Below are positions 39,901-47,400 of a stretch of DNA of 64,000 nt, in pieces. Made by a program: the position numbers and the translations under genes. Within the stretch, counting starts at the first letter, position 1; every line of letters starts with the position of its first letter. A model generated the notes under the pieces. The model was given only the letters and a program-made list of their open reading frames with translations, did no database searches and was not told the DNA's origin. This stretch comes from Phoronis australis (lineage: Eukaryota > Phoronida > Phoronidae), in contig NMRA01000503.1 in NCBI GenBank assembly GCA_002633005.1, forward strand, positions 126,001-190,000, in the 5' to 3' direction.

Positions 39901-42639
39901 CGATTTTTGAAAAACCATCATTTTGGGTCATGCTTCAGGGTGGAACCCTTTGTTTTTACTTTTTAATATGGCAAGAGAGCGTTCCTTCTTAAACATGATA
40001 AAATCATGGACCTGTTGGAGTTCATTGATATTTTCAGTTGGGAGATTCCTGCCGCTAACTTGCGTCGTTCCAGTTTGAAGTTTGTGACTTTGGTTTGACC
40101 TGATTGGGACAGTCATTTCATTTCTTTGTTTATGATATCACTGATAGACTTTTGAATGAATTATCCTGTTTTGTGAAATACTAAAGGCTAATAGACTGAT
40201 TTTTTAGGCAAAAGTCAGAAAACAAATAGATTTTTCAAGAAACAGGTGCCAGGTGAAAGGAAATAGCATGCATTTCATTGGCAGTGAAGAGGGTGCAGTT
40301 TGCATCATTTAGTGGCATTAATCCTTATGCTTTCAGGAAAGAATGAGAAAATATACCAATTTGAAGGTCCATGATAAGATTACACTTAGTATGGTGAGTT
40401 TCGTGTTTTGTTGTAAATGAGCCTGAGTGTGTGTTTGTTTAAAGCTCATGCATTTAACATTGGGTTAGCCAGTACATGGATTAAGGGTTTGGAAGAATCA
40501 TGTTGGTAGTCGCAGGTTCTTAGGAAACTTTATTTGTTGACAAGACACTGAACGGACACAAGGTTAAGTGTTGTTTGTTATCTGTGTACAAAACTCAAAT
40601 GTGCAAGTGTATGAATAATCTTAGATTCAATGTACGACACAATTTTCAGTGAAATATTGTGTTTTGTGCATTACGTATTGTCATTAGTTCGTTACCATTT
40701 GCCGTACTGTTTTGTTAGATAAATGCATTGTATTTAACTTTTAGGGTCGCTTTATCATGGGCAGCAAGCTGGGAAGAACCATAGCCTTCTTCTACACAAT
40801 CTTTCTGCATCTCCTTGTTTTCCTGGTGAGATTTACCTATCCTAATATCTAAAACAATAACTTGTGTTTCAGTCCAGTTCTCCTCATGAAACTCATGCTT
40901 TTGCTTAATGTAAAATCTCATCAATTTAAGACACAATGTGGCCCACAAGGAAAATTTTATTTTTAATTCTCATTTTTTTCATGAAAGATATGTAGCATCC
41001 AATTAATGCTTTACCATAGCTATTAACAGAAAATATTTTGAAAAGTGTGGGCATTCACAACAATGTTAGATGTTGAAAAAATGGTAATTTTGGTAATTAT
41101 TTTTGTCCCCTTTGATGAGATTTTACCGTACTCAGACTCGAAGCAATTTCGTGGTTTTTGAATAAATGACAGTTGGTTACTGCACGGGGCCATGCTCAGC
41201 TTGTAAAATCACATACCTCAATTTTGTAGGGTCTGCTTCGTGAAAAGTGACGCTAGACTTAAGACAGAAGTCTGGGCCTGGGGTCTAATCTCTGTACTCA
41301 AAACTCAAAAATTGACCAATCGCATGTCACACTTCAAGTAAACTTACACAAAGTTGTACTCTAATCATGCATGGTGATTGGTTAGATTCTGAGTCTTAGT
41401 CGAGTCTAAGTCTGAAGATTAAATCCTGGACCCACTTCACAAGTGTCAAATAAAGTTTGTCATGTATTTGTTAGCACAACACTACCTAGAAATAATTCGA
41501 ACAATTTTCTCAATAGGTAGTTAGTCATGGATAAATCCTAAAGTATTTTGTTCTTTTTATTTCTAAAGTTAGTTTTAATTATTTTTCAGAAATAGTTATT
41601 TGGAGGGTATGACCAAATTTCTTTCTTAAGTCTTGAGTTACTTTGCATGAAACAGATGCCTGATGTGTTAACATACTTTGTTTTATTTTAGGTGTTGTAC
41701 AAAGTAGCGTACACAGAATCCTGCCGAAGGGACATGGCAATTGACTACCATCAGAAGTGAGTACAGTGCTCAGGGGCAAAGGAGGGGCATGTAGGGGCAA
41801 TATTGACAAAAATGTGGCCCATAGGCCACATCCACTTCTGTGAACTCCTCTTAAATTCATCTTAGAGTGAGCTCAGCAAGTTGGCAACTTCTACACGGCT
41901 CATGGAAAATAGTGAAAAGATTGCTCAAAGCCACCTACATAGAGTGGCACACTTTTAAAGACATCTAAATTGTTCTTTGGATGTTATAGCGAGTTGAGTT
42001 AGTATTCCAAATTTTCCGTAACTAATTACTGTGAAAACAAAATGATGTTGATTGCTTCTGAGGCTAGTTTCTCAGCCACACACTTCATTTGTGTAACCCC
42101 TTATTAAAGTGGCATTACCATATCAGCTGTGTTGTGTATTGGAGGTCATCCTCAAGTTGTATTTGAACCCACGACCTCAGCAGTCATAGTCTGACATTTT
42201 GGTATTAAAACTAAAAGCCAGTGCTTCAAGTACTGAGCTTTTTAAAAGTATTTAACTGACATGGTCACCAGCTTCGATTGCAGTTATTTCTACAGAATGA
42301 CTGAAGGTCCTACAGAAAGTTAATTAGGTCAAGCCAAAATCGCAAAGATGGAACTGGAATAAATTGACCAATGAGGCAACCCGATCTGTGGCTTCATCAC
42401 GTGTAATTTGGAGCTCTTAACTTGCCGTTCTAAAAATAAAAACAATTATTCCACCCCGAAACATGCACCCAAACTGTGGTTTTCAAATATGACCCTTCAA
42501 CACACATCTGAAAAAGGATACTTCATGTCAACACAGTGTTACAACTGGCTGTTTGTAACACATCTATGTATTTCCTTACAGGTTTGCTGAACACATGCAT
42601 GAAGTACACGGGGACAACAGCTTTGACGTGAAACCATAA
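2953..42639 (+). CDS. CUX1: CASP (CUX alternatively spliced product), Golgi coiled-coil membrane protein form, 19 visible exons
   Basis: Uses the ten shared exons (2953-20052), then 32868-33004, 34612-34669, 35772-35869, 36240-36359, 39634-39714, 40337-40393, 40745-40825, 41692-41756 and 42582-42639. The sum is 1944 nt (647 residues plus stop) and all phases close. In vertebrates CASP is a tail-anchored golgin that lacks CUT repeats and homeodomain. Here the skipped block is exactly the five CUT/homeobox exons: exon 19910-20052 leaves one G, and both the 20796 and 32868 acceptors supply two bases to make Gly. The C-terminus has the family signatures [16 protein letters not shown], a hydrophobic span [18 protein letters not shown] and a short luminal tail. 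Role in intra-Golgi traffic is family knowledge. Confidence 0.92.
4898..5024 (+). CDS. CUX1: CUX/CASP shared exon 2
   Basis: Encodes [20 protein letters not shown] and the KKLIDVP segment, near-identical in character to the vertebrate exon. Donor gtaagt; ends in phase 1. Confidence 0.95.
9221..9310. repeat. Foldback repeat, family F (copy 1)
   Basis: About 90 bp with imperfect inverted symmetry: TTTTTGAGAACCAGC on the left, GGTCCTCAAAATG on the right, outer AATAGTCAC and CTATTGTCAC-type ends. Shares its core with the copies at 15338, 36391 and 61275. Confidence 0.75.
9409..9622 (-). mobile_element. MITE relic, family M1
   Basis: Left end GTAATCTCACCAATTT, right end GGCAAGATTTTACTGTA. The internal sequence is the reverse of the copies at 55.3 and 57.1 kb. 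A CAGTAAAATCT-type end next to TA suggests a Tc1/mariner-derived element. Confidence 0.65.
9739..9876 (+). CDS. CUX1: CUX/CASP shared exon 3
   Basis: Forty-six codons in phase 1-1 encoding heptad-rich sequence with [20 protein letters not shown], a conserved CASP coiled-coil stretch. Acceptor gattgcag, donor gtaggc. Confidence 0.95.
10646..10720 (+). tRNA. tRNA-like sequence, possible tRNA-Thr(AGT) pseudogene or SINE head
   Basis: Seventy-five bases. Acceptor stem GGTCTCA/TGGGACC pairs with one G-T wobble. The D stem ACTC/GAGT pairs around AGTGGTCA. The anticodon loop CTAGTAT would give AGT. The T arm CTGAG-TTTGATT-CACAG has one mismatch and one extra base. A-box and B-box words are close to consensus. 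Imperfections argue for a pseudogene or tRNA-derived SINE rather than a working tRNA. Confidence 0.4.
11272..11339 (+). CDS. CUX1: CUX/CASP shared exon 4 (short)
   Basis: A 68-nt exon encoding [18 protein letters not shown], matching the family TIKALKEKIREYE region. Phase 1 in, phase 0 out. Confidence 0.92.
12099..12231 (+). CDS. CUX1: CUX/CASP shared exon 5
   Basis: Encodes [15 protein letters not shown] and following coiled coil, corresponding to the family FAEKERKLQE block. Acceptor atattcag, donor gtgagt, phase 0 to 1. The frame is also open upstream with a hydrophobic stretch, which is intron and not family-like. Confidence 0.93.
13197..13263 (+). CDS. CUX1: CUX/CASP shared exon 6 (short)
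   Basis: A 67-nt exon encoding [18 protein letters not shown]; phase 1 in, phase 2 out, donor gtaagt. Matches the TALEKTRTELFDLKTKYDE region. Confidence 0.9.
14139..14187 (+). CDS. CUX1: CUX/CASP shared exon 7 (49-nt micro-exon)
   Basis: Encodes [16 protein letters not shown], equivalent to the vertebrate ADEIEMIMTDLERAN exon. Too short to stand out as an open frame; found by phase and homology. Acceptor tttttag, donor gtaaga. Confidence 0.92.
14600..14770 (+). CDS. CUX1: CUX/CASP shared exon 8
   Basis: Fifty-seven codons, phase 0-0, with [15 protein letters not shown] and the strongly conserved [20 protein letters not shown] stretch. Acceptor ttttatag, donor gtaaat. Confidence 0.95.
14771..19132 (+). 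other. CUX1: Intron of CUX/CASP (4.3 kb)
   Basis: Holds one foldback repeat at 15338-15436. The long frames at 15791-16446 and 18103-18459 show no recognisable domain, no splice-consistent borders and no similarity to the locus product. Nothing else seen. Confidence 0.7.
15338..15436. repeat. Foldback repeat, family F (copy 2)
   Basis: Left arm TTTTGAGATCCAGTTT, right arm AAACTGCTTCTCAAAA, same outer AGTCACTT motif; slightly diverged arms. Confidence 0.75.
19133..19314 (+). CDS. CUX1: CUX/CASP shared exon 9
   Basis: Encodes [17 protein letters not shown] then [19 protein letters not shown], equivalent to the vertebrate AQLVEDVQRLQ to GQADYEEVKKEL block. Donor gtatgt, ends in phase 2. The preceding 4.3-kb intron is one of the largest in the shared part. 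Confidence 0.95.
19910..20052 (+). CDS. CUX1: CUX/CASP shared exon 10: last common exon, splice decision point
   Basis: Encodes [14 protein letters not shown] then [20 protein letters not shown], the family [16 protein letters not shown] segment. It leaves a single G, which both the CUT-branch acceptor at 20796 and the CASP-branch acceptor at 32868 complete to a glycine codon. The alternative products therefore diverge exactly here. Confidence 0.95.
20147..20169. repeat. (GT)n microsatellite
   Basis: About 11 uninterrupted GT units in the intron directly after the splice-decision exon 19910-20052. Confidence 0.95.
20796..21302 (+). CDS. CUX1: CUX exon with CUT repeat 1
   Basis: Low-complexity Ser/Pro-rich linker ([20 protein letters not shown]) followed by CUT repeat 1 from about 21062: [34 protein letters not shown]. 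The usual KPKPW and GREPF signatures read KPKHW and GRESY, so this repeat is the most divergent of the three. CUT domains bind DNA. Acceptor tttgtag, donor gtttgt, phase 1-1. Confidence 0.95.
21608..21723 (+). CDS. CUX1: CUX exon between CUT 1 and CUT 2
   Basis: A 116-nt exon encoding [19 protein letters not shown], matching the vertebrate DDAIRSILQQARREMEAQ helix, preceded by a VKQE motif that fits the SUMOylation consensus. Phase 1 to 0; donor gtaaaa. Confidence 0.92.
23307..23545 (+). mobile_element. Decayed MITE relic, family M1
   Basis: Shares the order of internal words with other M1 copies (GCTTTACCAT, CACAACAAAGTTAGAAGCCC, TTTTGGCAATT). Ends are eroded. Confidence 0.55.
23672..24554 (+). 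CDS. CUX1: CUX exon with CUT repeat 2
   Basis: An 883-nt exon of 294 codons. Its first third carries three spaced copies of a Y-x-x-E/Q-L-x-K-L/I motif ([27 protein letters not shown]). A VKEE motif follows. CUT repeat 2 starts near 24265: [41 protein letters not shown], all canonical. It leaves one A for the next exon (Ser). The 1.9-kb intron before it holds a decayed MITE. Confidence 0.95.
25421..25792 (+). CDS. CUX1: CUX exon with CUT repeat 3
   Basis: Starts with a Ser/Arg linker including [12 protein letters not shown], matching the vertebrate SRSETPQ region. CUT 3 runs from about 25546: [44 protein letters not shown], and ends LYQCEMK. Acceptor tttattgcag, donor gtttgt, phase 1-1. Confidence 0.95.
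27046..27938 (+). CDS. CUX1: CUX terminal coding exon: homeodomain and C-terminal tail
   Basis: Encodes AYRKRSNS, then [15 protein letters not shown] through [12 protein letters not shown]. The homeodomain spans about 27108-27287. His at recognition-helix position 50 and Asn at 51 define the Cut class. Downstream is an acidic Ser/Asn-rich tail with VKSE and VKNE motifs, a basic RKKKLEKL helix and a C-terminal DEWEF that matches the EEPIEWEF end of vertebrate CUX proteins. Stop TAA at 27936-27938. Confidence 0.96.
27939..29190 (+). other. CUX1: Probable 3' UTR of the CUT/homeobox form
   Basis: AT-rich sequence after the TAA with no coding signal. The clearest poly(A) signal is AATAAA at 29172-29177, giving a 3' UTR of about 1.2 kb. 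Inferred from the motif only. Confidence 0.45.
29172..29177 (+). terminator. Candidate poly(A) signal for the CUX transcription-factor form
   Basis: AATAAA about 1.2 kb after the CUX stop codon and before the LINE. Other cryptic signals may be used. Confidence 0.4.
29689..29712. repeat. A/T microsatellite-like tail at the LINE 3' end
   Basis: Short (TTATT)-type run at the 3' boundary of the minus-strand LINE, as expected for a LINE with a simple-repeat tail. Confidence 0.6.
30209..31236 (-). pseudogene. Reverse transcriptase domain of the LINE, disrupted
   Basis: The N-terminal RT motifs lie in one frame (31236-30847). A stop and frame change near 30690-30720 precede the part carrying [10 protein letters not shown] and the YADD catalytic box. 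No intact product is possible. Confidence 0.9.
32044..32508 (-). pseudogene. APE-like endonuclease fragment of the LINE
   Basis: Two same-frame blocks separated by a TAG directly after the GDFN catalytic motif. The N-terminal catalytic part of the endonuclease is absent, marking 5' truncation near 32.5 kb. Confidence 0.85.
32868..33004 (+). CDS. CUX1: CASP-specific exon 1
   Basis: Acceptor aaattag; two bases complete the Gly codon left by exon 19910-20052. Encodes [20 protein letters not shown] and MFRGDAE, equivalent to the CASP EQRELIARLEQDLS region. Phase 1 to 0; donor gtaggt. It lies 0.35 kb downstream of the LINE fragment. Confidence 0.94.
33211..33457. mobile_element. Inverted-repeat element, family M2 (copy 1)
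   Basis: Left end GTGCTTCATGAAAATGACTT with GAGACAGAAATTTAGTC; right end GACCAAATTTGAGTC then TTGAAACAGACACC: complementary ends over roughly 45 bp. It starts next to a single N and a local TGTGCTTC duplication. Confidence 0.55.
33458..34611 (+). other. CASP intron, nothing recognised
   Basis: After the M2 element at 33211 there is no repeat or exon until 34612. Open frames at 33548-33826 and 33906-34190 lack family content. Confidence 0.6.
34612..34669 (+). CDS. CUX1: CASP-specific exon 2 (58 nt)
   Basis: Encodes [19 protein letters not shown], equivalent to the short KIPEPIKEA segment of CASP. Acceptor ttgcacag, donor gtaagt, phase 0 to 1. Confidence 0.87.
35772..35869 (+). CDS. CUX1: CASP-specific exon 3
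   Basis: Encodes [20 protein letters not shown], matching the family DSLLSIISSQRERFRARNQE. Acceptor tttccag, donor gtttgt, phase 1 to 0. Confidence 0.95.
36240..36359 (+). CDS. CUX1: CASP-specific exon 4
   Basis: Forty codons in phase 0: [20 protein letters not shown] then [11 protein letters not shown], the conserved KIKFLQSYP block of CASP. Donor gtatat. Confidence 0.95.
36391..36495. repeat. Foldback repeat, family F (copy 3, perfect 17-bp arms)
   Basis: ATTTTGAGAACCAGTTT at 36417-36433 is the exact reverse complement of 36456-36472, with a 22-nt loop. It begins 31 bp after CASP exon 36240-36359. Confidence 0.85.
37476..38100. repeat. Possible foldback element with 30-bp inverted arms
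   Basis: CATAGAACTCTGG with TGGAATGCCAACTC on the left corresponds inverted to GAGTTGGCATTCCA with AGAGTTCTGTGG on the right (38070-38100). The interior has no coding content. Confidence 0.4.
38331..38621. mobile_element. Inverted-repeat element, family M2 (copy 2, best preserved)
   Basis: Left GGCCTGTTTCATGAAAAGTG, right GACCAAATTTTTGTCTTAAG then GGAACAGACC; the ends are inverted repeats. The middle contains TTCAGAAATAGTTATGTGGA, shared with the copy at 41229. Confidence 0.65.
39634..39714 (+). CDS. CUX1: CASP-specific exon 5
   Basis: Twenty-seven codons encoding [20 protein letters not shown], matching [19 protein letters not shown] in CASP. Acceptor attgcag, donor gtaaat. Confidence 0.96.
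40337..40393 (+). CDS. CUX1: CASP-specific exon 6 (57 nt)
   Basis: Nineteen codons, [19 protein letters not shown], matching the ERQRKYLSLSPWDKATLSM exon. Acceptor ctttcag, donor gtgagt. Confidence 0.95.
40745..40825 (+). CDS. CUX1: CASP-specific exon 7: start of membrane anchor
   Basis: Encodes [20 protein letters not shown] and HLLVFL, the first part of the tail anchor, aligned to MARTIGFFYTLFLHCLVFL. Phase 0-0, donor gtgaga. Confidence 0.96.
40925..41132 (+). mobile_element. MITE relic, family M1
   Basis: Contains CACAATGTGGCCCACAAG, GCTTTACCATAGCTAT, CACAACAATGTTAGA and ends GATGAGATTTTACCGTA. Located in the CASP intron after the membrane-anchor exon. Confidence 0.65.
41229..41660. mobile_element. 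Inverted-repeat element, family M2 (copy 3, enlarged)
   Basis: Left GGGTCTGCTTCGTGAAAAGT, right GACCAAATTTCTTTCTTAAG then GAAACAGATGCC. An internal extra segment (about 41270-41430), itself with inverted symmetry around TCTGAGTCTTAGTCGAGTCT, makes it longer than copy 2. It ends 31 bp before CASP exon 41692-41756. Confidence 0.6.
41692..41756 (+). CDS. CUX1: CASP-specific exon 8: end of membrane anchor
   Basis: Encodes [20 protein letters not shown], completing the transmembrane span and starting the luminal tail. Phase 0 to 2, donor gtgagt. It abuts the end of a MITE-like repeat at about 41660. Confidence 0.94.
42150..42245 (-). repeat. tRNA-derived SINE-like sequence
   Basis: On the minus strand AAGCTCAGTACTTGAAGC (A-box-like, 42223-42240) precedes GGTCGTGGGTTCAAATAC (B-box-like, 42159-42176), about 50 nt apart. 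It lies in the last CASP intron; no clear 3' tail. Confidence 0.4.
42582..42639 (+). CDS. CUX1: CASP-specific exon 9: C-terminus
   Basis: One base completes Lys, then [18 protein letters not shown] and stop TAA at 42637-42639. Matches the KFADHLHKFHENDN tail of CASP. Confidence 0.93.
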
Positions 42640-42642
42640 CAC

Positions 42643-42947
42643 ATGCTGCTACTGATACAGTAAAATCTCACCACTTTTGGACAAAGATATTCCATTTTTT
42701 CATTATTCAAAGGTTTCAAACTCGTGAACGCCCACAATTTTTCACAATATTGCCTGGTGGTTGCTATGGTATATAGTGTGAATATGGAAAAGCGTCAACA
42801 TAGTTCTGCATATCTTTTATGGAAAAATGACTAAGTGAAATTTCACTTGTCAAAAAGACTGTCCTGAAATGGTGGGAATTTATCGTAATATTTGATATGA
42901 AACCTTACACATGCTTGAAATGATGTTTGGGTATTTAAAAAAATGGT
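42643..42947 (+). repeat. CASP 3' UTR segment, near-duplicate copy A
   Basis: Starts just after the CASP stop and recurs almost base for base at 43190-43504, right after an N. It includes a partial M1 MITE end (CAGTAAAATCTCACCA). Haplotype or assembly duplication is more likely than a real tandem. Confidence 0.85.
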
Positions 42948-43189
42948 GTTCCAGCAAAATCTGTATGGGAGGGGGGGGAAGGCACTTTTATTTCGTACCC
43001 ACCGCCCATATTTTTCATTTATTTCTCCAACCCATGACCCATAATTTTTTAATTATTTTTAATAGGTTGAAACATAAAATCCAACACTTGCAAACAAATC
43101 GCCTCCAGGAGGACCTGTTAAGAACTTAGATGATTGACAGATAAGAACTAGTTGTCTTGTCCAATATTGTCAAAAACTAAAGTAGCCTN

Positions 43190-43504
43190 ATGCTGCTACT
43201 GATACAGTAAAATCTCACCACTTTTGGACAAAGATATTCCATTTTTTCATTATTCAAAGGTTTCAAACTCGTGAACGCCCACAATTTTTCACAATATTGC
43301 CTGGTGGTTGCTATGGTATATAGTGTGAATATGGAAAAGCATCAACATAGTTCTGCATATCTTTTATGGAAAAATGACTAAGTGAAATTTCAATTGTCAA
43401 AAAGACTGTCCTGAAATGGTGGTAATTTATCGTAATATTTGATATGAAACCTTACACATGCTGGAAATGATACATTAAATGTTTGGGTATTTAAAAAAAT
43501 GGTG
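43190..43504 (+). repeat. CASP 3' UTR segment, near-duplicate copy B
   Basis: Near-identical to 42643-42947 with scattered single-base differences and a small insertion near 43470. Preceded directly by the N at 43189. Confidence 0.85.
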
Positions 43505-44095
43505 TCATATTTGTGCTTATGTCAACTATATATTTTTGACCCAATGTCCAACTCTTGGCAAAATGCACTGGTTTTAAGTTTTGCTGGTCTTCTTGCTTTA
43601 AATATTTTACCCAATTTCATTCATACTTCTTCCTGTTTACAGTTTGGTTTATTTATCTCAACATGTGTGCTTTTGTCTGGAATTGTAATGTTCTAGGGCT
43701 ATGTTGGTGGCATTTTTTCAGTAAATTTCTGACTGGATTTAGTTTGTTTATTGTTTAATATGTTGTGTATGTAATGTAATTGGTGCTGTGGCAAGGTAAC
43801 TGTAGTACTTAGCTATTATAGCCCGGGGCTATGTTGGCGTATGTAAATGTCAGGGCTCACAATGACACACTGATTACATCAATTTCATCTGCAAATGTTA
43901 TAGGAAGGGTGATATGGTTACTTGTGCTTTTCATTAACTGCAGGAATGTACAGATACCAACTTTGTAGCAATGGTAACAATCTTAACTGAGAGCGATGCA
44001 CATTTCGTCTCGTGTCTAGTTAAAAGGTTTTAAAATTCATAAACAATTGTTTTCTTGTACTGCATCAAACTGTGTTTGAAGCAACTCATTAGAAT

Positions 44096-44101
44096 TTTAT
44101 T
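44096..44101 (-). terminator. Candidate poly(A) signal of UBE3B
   Basis: Minus-strand AATAAA about 170 nt after the UBE3B stop. Confidence 0.5.
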
Positions 44102-44107
44102 TCAGGT

Positions 44108-44113
44108 AATAAA
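44108..44113 (+). terminator. Candidate poly(A) signal of the CASP transcript
   Basis: Plus-strand AATAAA 6 bp beyond the opposing UBE3B signal. Confidence 0.4.
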
Positions 44114-44273
44114 GCACCGATATTACTGTTGCATTAAAACGGTCCTTTTTCTATTATCTTTGCACAACTTTCACAACTCCAACACTGGACAGTTTTTAAG
44201 AACGTATTTTTTCTCTAGACTGTTCTTGTGTGGCACCACGTAAATGCACGTCTGTGCCCGTCTTCAGAGCAAA

Positions 44274-44465
44274 TCACGACAGCTCAAATCCTGTGTTACT
44301 GCTAATGGCATAACGTAATTTGTCTCTGAGTGTTGATCTTTTCTGATAGTTAGGTAGCTTCAGTAGATTGAAACATGTGGATGACGTTGGCAGACGGCCA
44401 ACAGGCTCCTTCTTACTCAGGCGAAAAAATCCTTTCAGTACACTGCCAACGGTGTCGCCTGTATC
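44274..44465 (-). CDS. UBE3B: UBE3B terminal exon U22 with catalytic cysteine
   Basis: Sixty-three codons plus [17 protein letters not shown], then [16 protein letters not shown] and [14 protein letters not shown]. The Cys in TSSTCFN (codon 44373-44375) is the thioester-forming residue of the HECT C-lobe. Confidence 0.98.
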   Translation of the reverse strand, partial: DTGDTVGSVLKGFFRLSKKEPVGRLPTSSTCFNLLKLPNYQKRSTLRDKLRYAISSNTGFELS

Positions 44466-47400
44466 CTACAGTAAACGAGAAATGTTGACTTTGGTTTGCA
44501 CGACAATGTAGTTGAGCAAATATTTTGACCTAAAATAGCTGACATATAAGAGATTTTAATCCTAAAACATTTCAAGATACCAACTACAGAACTTCTAAGA
44601 ATATATGAGCCTTTTCGATAAAATTTTGATAACCTTAAATGTTGCTTGGTGACGCTCAACGGTAGTGAAGGACAACTAAATGACTTGAGAGGTTTGTTCA
44701 ATGAACAATCCACGCAGTTACTGATGACTGATGAACAACTTGAAGAAAAACACTGGCTATTGCTCATCAGCTATTAAATTGTATTTGAATTAAAACAATC
44801 AAAACAGAATTACCCCTTTATGAATATGCCGTTATAACTCTACGATGTCAAAGTGAGACAACTCTTATGCCCCATCTGTTGGTCACATCATGTAGCCTAT
44901 ATTCACTTTCAAATGGGGCCTAAATTTGGGTCTTCTTGCAATATTTTAAAAATTCAAGAGTGACTGCGACAAAACATTTTCAGACTTGAAATATGAAATT
45001 ACCAATAGATAGTGAGTCGGAGAATTGTTACAGTTATACGATCTACCGAAATGACCTAAACATAATTACCTGTTCTTCGCTGACCTCAACACATCGTATT
45101 GAAAAGGGTGGCTCCATGTGAGTGAATCCAAGCAAGGGTGGTTTGGAACAGCTGGTAACAAACTGTAATAAGATGTTACACTGCTGGTCAACTTTGTACA
45201 AAGAAATGGCTATCTTTGTGACATTGTATTTTAAATAGGGTTATGTGTGCTGCCATCTAGTGACCTCAACCAAATGAATGAACTTGGTGTTGTAATTTGT
45301 ACCCCAGGTGAAGCGACATCCACTGTGGGACGGACATAACCCAAGGCCTTGTCCTATTTCTTGGATCCTCAGTTCACAGTATTTGTTGGGGGAGGGGATG
45401 ATTTTGTTCCCTTGACAGTTACTTCTTTGTCTCATAAACCATTCTAATATTTTTTTCTAGTTCCTGACAAACCAAGATGCAAGCAAATACATTGATTTTT
45501 ATAGAGAGAACATGACTGAATATTTATACAACACTCACTTTAAGAAAAAGCCGCCTTTCTTCTTTTGAGAAATCTTTTTGCAATACTTCCCACAACCACT
45601 GTATCACTTTGTGACCGCTATAAAACCCACCATAGTATTGAGTGTGCTTTCTGAAACAAAAATGAGCTCAGATAACTCACAACTGCTTGGAAATCAAAAT
45701 TGTAAATATTCAAATCAACAGCAATTTGTTCTTGGAATTGGTACTGTACCCATATATCACTGGACTGTGACTGTTAGTATCTGATATGCTAACTGCATTT
45801 ACAAGGAGTTTACAAAATGTCCAGACGTACTTCATTCCCTCACAGGACCTCGATTTCTTGTCGAAGAAATTCAATTTCTGAACCAAAAATTTTGTGTGAT
45901 ATCAGCATGTGTCCTTGGGAATCTTAAATCAAATTATGCCAAGCGTTCATGCCACATTTAATTGCGCAAATACCTTTCAGGACAGGCAGTTACATATAAA
46001 GTGACATTAAAAACTTGGGCCTTAAAGGCAGGCCTACTCCAATCATAACATTTGTAACCTGTTTTGACTGTCATTTTATAACCAACTTCAACCAATATAA
46101 CCTTACTTGAGATCCTCGATGTCAATATCAACGTTATCACCCGATATCAATTTTTGAAGTTCTGGCCCAGAGAATGTGGCCAACCAATCAGAGTTGACGA
46201 TGCTCTTAAAGCCACGGATAAATGATGTAGTCTGGGCTTTAATCTGCTTATACATTTTAAAGATGGCCATATGGTGAACATAGCTTATTCTGAAAAACAA
46301 TTAGGGAATTATTTAGTGCCAGGTAATAGTCTGCTATGCATAAATTATCTGGTCAATGAAAATGGTACAGTTGTTAGAAGTACACATGTTTAGGCTACCT
46401 GAACAACATGGCTACCACACTCGTACTCACTAAAAACAAAACTCACAGACCCAATAAATTCAATTCAATGATTCGCAGACTCATGCCCAGATTCACAAAC
46501 ACGATTCACTGACTGCCAAGCTTGGTGGCTGACTCACAAAATACAGCTTACACTCCCACTCACCCTCAGATTCACAAACACGCTGCACGAACTCCATGTC
46601 TATGAGCATTATTGGGAGGTCAGTGGCCCACATTTATGAGATGAAGTGTGTTTTTATGGGTACGTAAGCCATGCTTTGTGAATCCACCACTACGCTTGGA
46701 AGTTGGTGAGATGTCTTCGTGAGTGGGTGAACTAATTAACTTCTGATTCAAAGTCATGTTTCTAAGTGAGCAACTATGTTGATGAGTGCAACAGCCATTT
46801 TATTCAGGTACCCTGATCAGGTACCCTGATGTTAAACTGTACTTCATTTCCAACCAGTGACTTTGAATGAATGCATGAAATTGTTGGGATCTGAATAGAA
46901 CAAACTTCAGTTGTGCTACAGTAAACTAATTTAGTTAAGTATGCGTTTACAAAATGTTCATAGAAATTATAGATTCCCCTTAAATTCTGATATAGAAGAT
47001 GGGGTGGGGCTCACAGACAGTATTAACATCAAATCTCAACTTAGGAGACAATATGGCGGACAAGTGACATAGTTATACTTTTTATGTTTTTCATATAAGA
47101 TAAAAAACACCAAGTAGATGAGTAAAAATTATCATTTTCAAGTTAAATACATACATGTACCTATCAGACAGCATATTTAGAAATTCACAACAATGTTTGA
47201 AGCTTTTGAAAATCAAAAAAGACAATTTTGGCAATTATTTACATCTGAATAAGGTGAAACTTTCACATTATCTTAAACCGTCTCAATCTTATTTTATCAC
47301 AATTTCAAGTTACAAATTTTTGGGCCCCACCAAAAGCAAACACAGACTCGCTTTAACAATCTGAAGACAAAAACACCCTCAGTAGATGTCAATCAGAGGT

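Larger units (their letters stand above)
42640..44113 (+). other. Probable 3' UTR of the CASP form and intergenic space
   Basis: Contains the duplicated segment and an ORF-like stretch (43499-43758) without family content. If AATAAA at 44108 is used the UTR is about 1.5 kb, less if copy B is an assembly artefact. Confidence 0.45.

Noticed and set aside
44435-44767. 110-codon minus-strand frame overlapping the UBE3B last exon
   Set aside because: Shadow frame: the true UBE3B exon 44274-44465 uses another frame and has the catalytic Cys.
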